Below, in pieces: positions 56,429 through 64,000 of a stretch of DNA of 64,000 bases. Origin of the DNA: Takakia lepidozioides (Eukaryota; Streptophyta; Takakiopsida; Takakiales; Takakiaceae); contig CM060734.1 in the NCBI GenBank assembly GCA_030704615.1, forward strand, positions 58,980,042 to 59,044,041, written 5' to 3'. The stretch's first letter is position 1. Every line of letters begins with the position of its first letter. The notes below the pieces were generated by a model that saw only the letters and a program-made list of their open reading frames with translations, had not been told where the DNA came from and made no database searches. Made by a program: the position numbers and the translations under genes.

Positions 56429-56840
56429 GATGCTTCTATCTATGTGCTGGTTTCAAATGCGTATGCTGCATCCGGCAGGTGGGCTCATTGATCAAAGGTG
56501 AGGAATGTGATGAAGGACAGATGTTTGAAGGAGCCAGGGTGCTGCTTAATTGAGGTTTAGAACAGGGCATCCACATTTGTTGTAAGAGGATAGATCACAC
56601 CTGCAAGCTGAGGAGATCTATGTCGAGTTGGATGGATTAGTGAAGGAGGCAGGGTGGTTACCCCGACAGGTGCTGTGTCTTGCATGATGTGGAAGGCCAA
56701 ACAAAGGAACAAGTACCACCAATCCTGCACAATTGATGTGAGATCAGCACTGCTGGAATTATTTCTGCCTGCAACTCGTATTCCAGTTGTCAAGCACAAA
56801 CACTCAATGCAAGTAATGCTTTCCGACACCGCCTTTTTCT
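56429..56840 (+). pseudogene. Broken E/E+ and DYW start of the PPR gene
   Basis: Directly after the TAG the same frame continues ASIYVLVSNAYAASGRW, VRNVMKDRCLKEPGCCLIEV, with further stops. After a frame change it reads YPDRCCVLHDVEGQTKEQVP, the start of a DYW deaminase domain. No HxE...CxxC active site can be read. This shows the ancestral gene was a DYW-type editing factor. Confidence 0.7.
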
Positions 56841-59800
56841 AAAGTGCCAGTACTATATGGAGGGAGGACACCAATGCACAAGACCGGTAGTTCCCAAATC
56901 TGTATAACCCTACAATTTGACATGTTTGTACTTGGTTTGTGGTCTTGCTTCTCAGTGTCTACAGCATTATGAAAACTTATGGTGCAGTTTTTGTGTTACT
57001 GGATATTGGAGAGCATATGTGGTTGTTAGCACCTTTGCTGACCTTTAATCCAGCCCTTCCTTTAACCTGGCAGTGCTCCAATGTTTTGCCATGGTTTCCT
57101 TTTCTCCCGTTTACTCTCCTGTGGAGTCTTAGAATTTTGCTGCCATGTCAACACCGGGTCTCATTTATGTTTCTCACCCTGTTAGCAGAAAGCCATGAGG
57201 GTCTCTAGTCTCTACTTAACAGCAACGAAGCTTCAGTTGCAATGGTAATCGGTGGGACCTAGAACTTTTGACTGTGTTTGTCTTTTCTATCTCCAGAGAT
57301 TTGGTCCATAATAACATGATTGAGAAGAAGAAAGTTGTATGCACGATCTGACGTGGTGCAATGTTGGCTTGACAGGATGTTGAATTTTGGGAGGTTCCTG
57401 CTTGCACTGAAGAGTGTTGCAATATTCCTTCCACAAAATGACTTGCAGCCATGATGCTAGCCATCATAATCATCATCCGCATCCAAGTGAAATAGGTGGG
57501 AACTTCAGCCTCCGGCTGAAATGGGCTCTTACCTTGGGAGAAAAACACGCCAAGTGACCATGTTTTGTTACACTTAACAGTTTGGAAGCTCCTTCCGTAA
57601 ACTAAGAATCACAGCATCCATACAAGCCCCCAAGTTAGTACGTGACAGTGACTTTGATAACAAAAACATTGGCTAGTTTGTAGGAAACTTCGAAGTTGGT
57701 ACACCAACAGGATATCTGTGTCAAACTATTCCACTGCATCCTAGCAAATTGAATCACCCGACTGAGTGAGGGCTGCTGGGCCCGCTGTCAGGGAGTCGTC
57801 CCCTCTGCAAAGTGCGAGGCTACAAAAAATGAAGGGGTGTGGATCTTGAGACAAAAACCTAATTAATGTGGAGAGTACTTGATGTGGTTATCCCACTGAG
57901 AAATCCTTTGTATGCGGAGACAGCGGCAGGCTATGGTGGTGCTTTTGAGTGAGAAACACACGCAATAACTAGAGAACTAAAATGTTATCTTAACTTGCTG
58001 GAGTAAAACAAATGTCAGCAGATGGAAAATTTAGGAGAATGAGCAAGACTTTGATTGAGAGAGAAAAGAAGCACTAGTGATTGAAAACATGAAGGAGGAA
58101 GAAATGGACGCAGAGTGTAGAAAATGTGATGAGATTATGATGTACAAGACAAGGTAACTTAAGGTAACCAAGACCAAGGGAAGTTTAGAGCATGCCCATT
58201 TGCCAATGGCTTTTTCTTGGTCGGCTTGGCGTTATAACTACAAACCAAAACCAAGGAAAGTGTGGGATTTTTTCAAGGATCAGCACATTTCTTGGTCTCA
58301 GTCCTAAGGCTGAGGCCTTTACACTCATTTTCCTTAGGATATTAATGTTTTCTATGCATCTAAGGACCAAAAGTGGGACTAAGAGAAAAACTTCAACTTG
58401 GTCCGCTGTTTGTTGGTCTTGGTGCCAAGTGAATATCTTAAGAGGTAAGTTTAGAATCGAGTGCAGGCCCCTTTCTGTTTGGGTTGTGGGCAGGAGCCGC
58501 TTGGTGCCAGCCCCTCCTCGTGCTGCTTTGCTGCCAACGATTGTGTTTGGATTTGGGCCAGCGTCAAAACTAAGAGTACCTTAATGGGTACCGAGGACGT
58601 GGTGGAGGTGGATGAGAAGCGATCAGCGCTCAAGGCTCGGCCACTGGTGGTCAGGTTCCCCAGACAATTGCCACGGGTGACGCCGCTCAAGCTAGTGTCG
58701 GACGAGGGCGAGGAAGCATCGAAGTCTCGGAATTTGTTGCAGGTTTTCCTCTTAAAATTTACGCAGAACTTTTGCAATTGTAGGCAATGAGTGGAATGGG
58801 GTTTTTGTCCGAGATTTTCAAGTTACAATGTATCAAATGAGTACTTGGTTGCACTCCTGGAGGAAGACGATGACCGTGACAAAGAATCGTGGGATGCTAA
58901 GACATGTATGCGCGCGGATTAGCCTGTGCTTTATAAGCAAAATGCGACCTTAGTGATGTCCTTCATACACCCTCTTGCATATTCAAGAATTCTGTATATG
59001 GATTCAATGTAAGTTACTTCTCGCACGGGTTATACTACTAATTTGCTTCGGAATTAGAGTGATGCGGTCATGGCTTTGTAGTCTTTAAGTTCTGCATGGA
59101 TGAGCAGCCACACGGGAGCAATTATGGCCAATGACCCTAAAAACCTGAACTCCAAACCCTAAACTCTACACCCTAATTGCGACACAACATCACCTCTTAT
59201 CCTGAAGTTGGAGTTTTTAATATTTGGTGAGATTCCCACCGTATCATAACTTGATCTCTACCTGCAGAAAGCTTCCAACGTTGTTTGTGTCAATATTGGT
59301 GAAGTCTGTCCTTTTCTCTCTTTTTTGCGCACCTGGTAACTGGATTGGTATTGAAATCTCAGGCTGAATTATGTGCCCTGGTGGGCAAACCCTTAAAGAC
59401 TATAAGATCCTAAACGGACTACGCATCATATGCACTGCTTGCAGGGAGCAACAAATGGATGCATCGCTCCTTGCTACCCTCTTCAGGAGATCTCTTTAAT
59501 CTCTCACCTTATCCTTGTCTGACTTTATTTTTGTCCCTCTTAAACTGACCTCACAAATTTGGCTGAATGCGTTAGGTGTATCTCATGGGAGGCTACCTTG
59601 TAGCCCGTTGGGCCTGGGCTCGATTTCAAGAACGAAGAGCAAGGCGCCGATTTTCTGGCAGGGATGAAGACTAACCCTAGCATATTAGCATATTTCAAAA
59701 GTTCTTTTTAATGTTTGGGCGTGTTTTTATAGCTGATTATTTGCTAGGTTGCTGGTGCTCTCAGCCTGCATGACCCTCCAGCACTTCAATATAGCATATT

Positions 59801-62800
59801 AGTATAGACGCTGAGATGTGGGCACCAGTTATGCTTGCCATAACCATAAGGGAAGGAGGTAGAAATTTTTTGGTGGCCGTCGGTGTCGATCGAGGACTGT
59901 ACTATTTCAAATGGAAGCTTTCTAGGCTTGTGACAAGTTAGTTGATACTATGAATAATTTGTTCTGTTTGGGAAGTACTCTTAGCACAAGTATGCTATGT
60001 AAGAGTCAGTGGCATCCCATGCAGGAGTCCGATTACTATAGCTGCAACTGATGTGGACCAGGTGATCCCTTCAACTGAAGGGCATAGTGACACAAAGTGA
60101 CATCATACTGTGAAATTTCCCAGAAACACTGAAGTCTGTAACCTACCTAGTGTAGCATTGAGGCCATGGTCTCTGTCCCACAGAGAGATGATCCTATCAT
60201 CATACATCCTTACCTACTCTCCAGCTATAGCAATTACATAGTAATTGCATTCCTCGTGAGACTGAGCATGAAGCGCAACTTCCAGCCATAGGAGGAATGT
60301 CTATCCGCACTACACTTGCCTGATAGGGCAGGGTCACCAATATATAAACAATCAATTAGATCCGGCAAGATTTAATTGAAAATCTGGATGCCTGATAATA
60401 TCTTTTTGGGGTGTGGAGTCTCTTCTTTTAACTTGCTATTGCTTTGCATTGGGCTCATCTATTTTATGCCGGGTTGGGCAGAGGTGGCTGGAACGCCTTT
60501 ATCTTGCCTACCACCCATTTCTAACCATCCTCCTGTTCCACTGTTTGATTTGCTTCAGGCTGTAGGTTGGGATTTTAGGTTGGGCGCGTGAGACAGTTTG
60601 CTTTTTGTAGGGACTTTCGACTCTAAAATGTTTTGGTTTTTAAGAAATTCAGGGATGCATCATGATCAGTCCAAAGACAAGAGACTTCGGGGTAGAAGAC
60701 CATACAAACTCAAAGGCATGCAGGTTTCGGAAAGTTGCCCAATTGTGTATTGGTGCTCCAAAAAATCCCAGCAACTGCCAGTTCCCTCCCTTGCTCCATG
60801 GCTCCGGCTTTGGCATAGCAGTAACCCTCAACGGTGGTAATTGGCCATTCCAAGTTTTGACGAATGAAATCACGAATGCAAAATTTAGGATGAGTCGATG
60901 AATTTGTGAATGGATGAGTAGGGTGTGCATGGTTGACGAGGATGGTTGTGATGTACGTGAAGAGCCGGGTGTGGATGGCACATGGAAAAGAGGCTCAGTT
61001 GATCGCAGATGTGCTTGCTGTGCTTGCTGTGGAGGTCTTGACGCAAACTGTTGTAAGTTAAGTTGAGGCAGTGCCGACAAGGGTACTTCACTGTCCAATT
61101 TGTGGACATGACGTTGAGGATAGCGAACATTTTCTGCTGGATTCTAAGGGTATTCAGTCTCCACTTCCGAGCATCACACTCTGTAACTGCAACTCCGTCC
61201 TCTTGGTCCAAGAAGCTCCCTGAGACAACTGCGAAAGCTCTGTCCCTCCTTGGGTTTAATGGGGTAAATTCTTGTGCATCCACTTGAGAGTATGGTAATG
61301 TAGAGGTGTCTGGTCAGCTCCAGTCCGCAACAAGAATGTCTGGTACCAACGCTTTGCAACAGATCACTACATCAATGAAATGAGAGCAACGCAAAGTATT
61401 GATGTGTTTTTCATCTTTTCTCATTAATAAAAGGACTTCGATGTGCATTTCTAGAACTAATCTTCATAAACGGATATCTTCACTCTATCTTATATTTCCA
61501 TAAGCAGTTTCAGTTTACTTTACAGTGTAGGCTTTAGAAGGCTGTGAATATATATATGTGAAATGTGGAAGCACAAAACATGAGTTTCAATGCTCTTGAA
61601 AGCTAGGTCTTGGAACAATTTAAGTACTTTGTTGCAGGGAGCACTCTAGAACAGGTAAATTCCTACATGCACTAACCAGGGCTACTCGCTAACAAGGAAT
61701 GCAGTATCGCGTGGATATGGCAGGCAAATGAAAGGACTATCTGTTAGTCTCTATATGTGCAGCCGCTTGATGGGTTTGGGTTGGGCAAGGTGGTGCTTTC
61801 AAATCACCCCTATTTTAACGAGAATGTGACAGCATGGACAAGATGGGAGGAGTACAGTGTGATTCCTGGAGGCGACACAAAGCGTTGAAAGTTGTGGACC
61901 CCTCCATTGTACCTATCTCCTATCACTTGAGCTGCTAGCTGATTTGTTTGAAAACTCTATGTGCGTCTCTTTCAAGGCTACCTGATCACTGTCTACTTGT
62001 CCCAGCAACTCCGATCATTCTCATCTGTCCCCTATTTATAGGTACTAGATAGACCTCCCTCTGGCTACCTCTTACCTTATGCTACCATCTGTCTTTCTAT
62101 ACCCTTCTTCAATGTCTGTTGAGAAGATGATCAACTGGTAAGCTCTGAAGCACCAAGTACTCCATCTGATTGGGGAGTGGGAATGTACTGTGGGAGAGAG
62201 AAAGATTGGAATTACACACTGGCATGCACGGATGGATCAAGTTAATGCAGCTAGTTAGAGATCTGACAATCCGCGGTTGGGGAGACTCATCTTTGTGACT
62301 GCAGCTTGAGCCTGAGCAGTGGGTCAAATTGTGGGCCAGCTTGTTAAGCTTGAAGGCTGCTATGTAGTGGGCACTCAACACAAGGTATTTCTCAGAGGCG
62401 ACTTATTTCTTTATGAATCCACCTATGCTAGTTATCCTGCTCTGGTTGTCTTCTCTTCGAGGTGAACCTCCAGTGAGCTTGGATAGTGGCAGTAATCGAC
62501 CTAGTGATAATTTGGGCAAGTATGTTCACTTGCTGCCAATCATCAGATCTGTGTTTGGGCTGAGCTACTTAAAGCTCAATCTTGCAAACTAGTGCCTTGG
62601 ATCGTTTTTCCTCCGCATGGTGCTTACTTTGCTGGGGGCAATCATGTGCCTCAAGCAGGATCAGGCCTATGGTATGCACCGATGAGACTTGGGCTAAAGA
62701 GGAGACCGATCTTATTGTGTTGCTCTCAAGAAGTATGTTTCCTGGTGTTGTCATACCTCCCTTCCTGCCAGATCAAATTTCAAGAAGTGCAAACTGGAAT

Positions 62801-63215
62801 AAAAATGGATTTGAATGCTATGCCTGTAGTTCTCCTCTATAATACCATTGGAAAGTTTTGGTCCAGAGAGAATCGAAGGAATGACTGAGTACCATGAAGG
62901 GTTGGTCTTACTAGCAGGGCCTGGACATGTTCCCATGAATTACCAATGTATTCGTCTGTGATACGGAAGCGCATTTAGTGGAAGTTTGGTGATTGAGTGT
63001 GATGTCTATGGCAGTAGCAAATATTGCCCGCGAGGTTGCATCACTGCAAAATATTTTTGAGCATCCATGGAGTTCAAAGCATGTGAAGATTGTCAAAATT
63101 GTTGCAAATCAGATTGGACTCCACAAACATTTGTATCTACCTAATATTATATGTACATAATTAGATTTGACTCGACAGAAACTTGGAAAAACTCAAACTG
63201 ACGATTCGTGAGCTT
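56841..63215. other. Gene-poor interval
   Basis: About 6.4 kb without a recognised gene. A plus-strand stretch at 58586-58743 beginning MGTEDVVEVDEKRSALKARP and ending at a CAG|GTTTTC border could be a first exon, but no continuation was found. Minus-strand frames at 60649-61283 are in overlapping frames and have no domain. Around 58160-58425 several copies of AAGACCAAG and its complement suggest a small decayed inverted-repeat element. Confidence 0.4.
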
Positions 63216-64000
63216 CTAGTCTACCTCTTCAATCTTGGGACCTGGGCCACTGCCAGTATCTGCAGAAGCGCCGAAGCCTCCACCGGGCATGCCTGTACCA
63301 CCACCATCTCCTTGATACATCTTCGAAATGATCGGATTGCAAAGTCTTTCCAATTCCTTCATCTTGTCTTCAAATTCCTCCACCTCAGCGAGTTGGTTGT
63401 GTTCCAACCACTCTATGGTGTTGTTAATCTCCTTCTCAATCTTCTCTTTGTCAGCACTGCTTAACTTGCCTGCAATTTTCTCATCTTTAATTGTGTTCCT
63501 CATGTTGTAAGCATAATTTTCGAGGGCATTTTTGGCCTCCACCTTCTTCTTGATATCTTCATCTTCGGCCTTGTACTTCTCTGCATCTCGCACCATCTTT
63601 TCAATGTCGTCCTTGCTCAACCTTCCCTTGTCATTTGTGATGGTGATGTTGTTTCTCACACCGGCGGTCTTGTCTTCAGCTGTTACATTCAAGATACCAT
63701 TGGCATCAATATCAAAGGAGACATTGATTTGTGGCACACCTCTAGGAGCTGGTGGAATCCCTGATAATTCAAATTTGCCCATGAGATTGTTGTCCACCGT
63801 TCTGGCCCTCTCGCCCTCGTAAACCTGAATGAGGACCCCAGGCTGGTTATCTGAATATGTTGAGAAAACTTGCTCCTTTTTCGTGGGGATGGTAGTATTC
63901 CTGGGGATTAATGTGGTCATGACACCACCAGCAGTTTCCAGACCAAGACTGAGAGGAGCGACATCTAGCAGCAAGAGTTCCTGCACCTTCTCACTCGCCT
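63216..64000 (-). CDS. HSP70: Cytosolic HSP70 (HSC70), C-terminal part
   Basis: A minus-strand frame runs from the window edge to TAG at 63216-63218, giving the last 260 or so residues. It opens [20 protein letters not shown] (end of the ATPase domain and linker), then the substrate-binding domain ([40 protein letters not shown]), the helical lid ([18 protein letters not shown]) and the GGG-rich tail ending PKIEEVD. The EEVD terminus marks a cytosolic or nuclear member that docks TPR co-chaperones. It folds client proteins with ATP hydrolysis by the part lying beyond the window. No damage or intron is seen. Confidence 0.95.
   Translation of the reverse strand, partial: ASEKVQELLLLDVAPLSLGLETAGGVMTTLIPRNTTIPTKKEQVFSTYSDNQPGVLIQVYEGERARTVDNNLMGKFELSGIPPAPRGVPQINVSFDIDANGILNVTAEDKTAGVRNNITITNDKGRLSKDDIEKMVRDAEKYKAEDEDIKKKVEAKNALENYAYNMRNTIKDEKIAGKLSSADKEKIEKEINNTIEWLEHNQLAEVEEFEDKMKELERLCNPIISKMYQGDGGGTGMPGGGFGASADTGSGPGPKIEEVD

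Noticed and set aside
58160-58425. Possible MITE with AAGACCAAG inverted arms
   Set aside because: Only an 11-bp arm match is visible, no target duplication was found and the interior similarity is weak.
60649-61283. Overlapping minus-strand open frames of 132 and 149 codons
   Set aside because: They overlap each other in different frames, have no domain, and the sequence around them lacks codon bias or splice support.

Overview
The window looks like nuclear DNA of a streptophyte plant with a large, repeat-rich genome. It carries a spliced WD40 + inositol-polyphosphate 5-phosphatase gene (FRA3 type), an ATG8-interacting-protein gene, a decayed DYW-type PPR gene and the 3' end of a cytosolic HSP70. 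The transposon families (DUF7869-like protein, a Ty3/gypsy pol with a PHD finger, a retrotransposon-borne DNMT3-like gene) suggest an early-diverging lineage such as a charophyte, bryophyte, lycophyte or fern. I cannot name the species.

Layout. 1-6929 and 28073-34000 were once one continuous block, the outer locus. It holds decayed genes with an FCP1/HAD phosphatase-like domain, a permuted DNA-methyltransferase-like domain, a ParB-like domain and a DUF7869-like protein. More than 20 copies of one palindrome (consensus GACGGGAGATCTCCCGTC) are scattered through it. A 21-kb insertion (6930-28066) splits the ParB-like gene; deleting it with one copy of the duplicated CTTAAA restores the reading frame. 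The insertion is a minus-strand Ty3/gypsy retrotransposon (gag 25.5-24.0 kb, pol 10.85-7.9 kb). Its pol ends in a PHD finger, and a DNMT3-like cytosine methyltransferase lies antisense between gag and pol.

Inside this retrotransposon sits a second, 11,249-bp DNA transposon (12778-24026) flanked by the exact 9-bp duplication GCAGATGAA. It has a MULE-type transposase (DDE region and SWIM zinc finger, now frameshifted). Divergently transcribed from it is a 10-exon gene whose exons join in phase with no stop, about 1,113 residues, with a ParB-like domain followed by a permuted N6/N4-type DNA methyltransferase fold. Two introns of that gene hold ten copies of a different palindrome (GAATGTCGTCAACGACATTC). 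The inner transposon and the outer locus therefore show the same architecture: ParB-like protein, methyltransferase-like protein and a private family of intronic palindromes. I consider this the most interesting content of the window.

34.0-36.4 kb holds fragments of another gypsy element and a LINE. From about 38 kb the sequence becomes ordinary gene space: the ATG8-interacting protein (38.2-40.1 kb, minus), the 14-exon 5-phosphatase (42.6-52.2 kb, plus), the PPR pseudogene (54.5-56.8 kb, plus), a gene-poor stretch (56.8-63.2 kb) and HSP70 (63.2 kb to the window end, minus).
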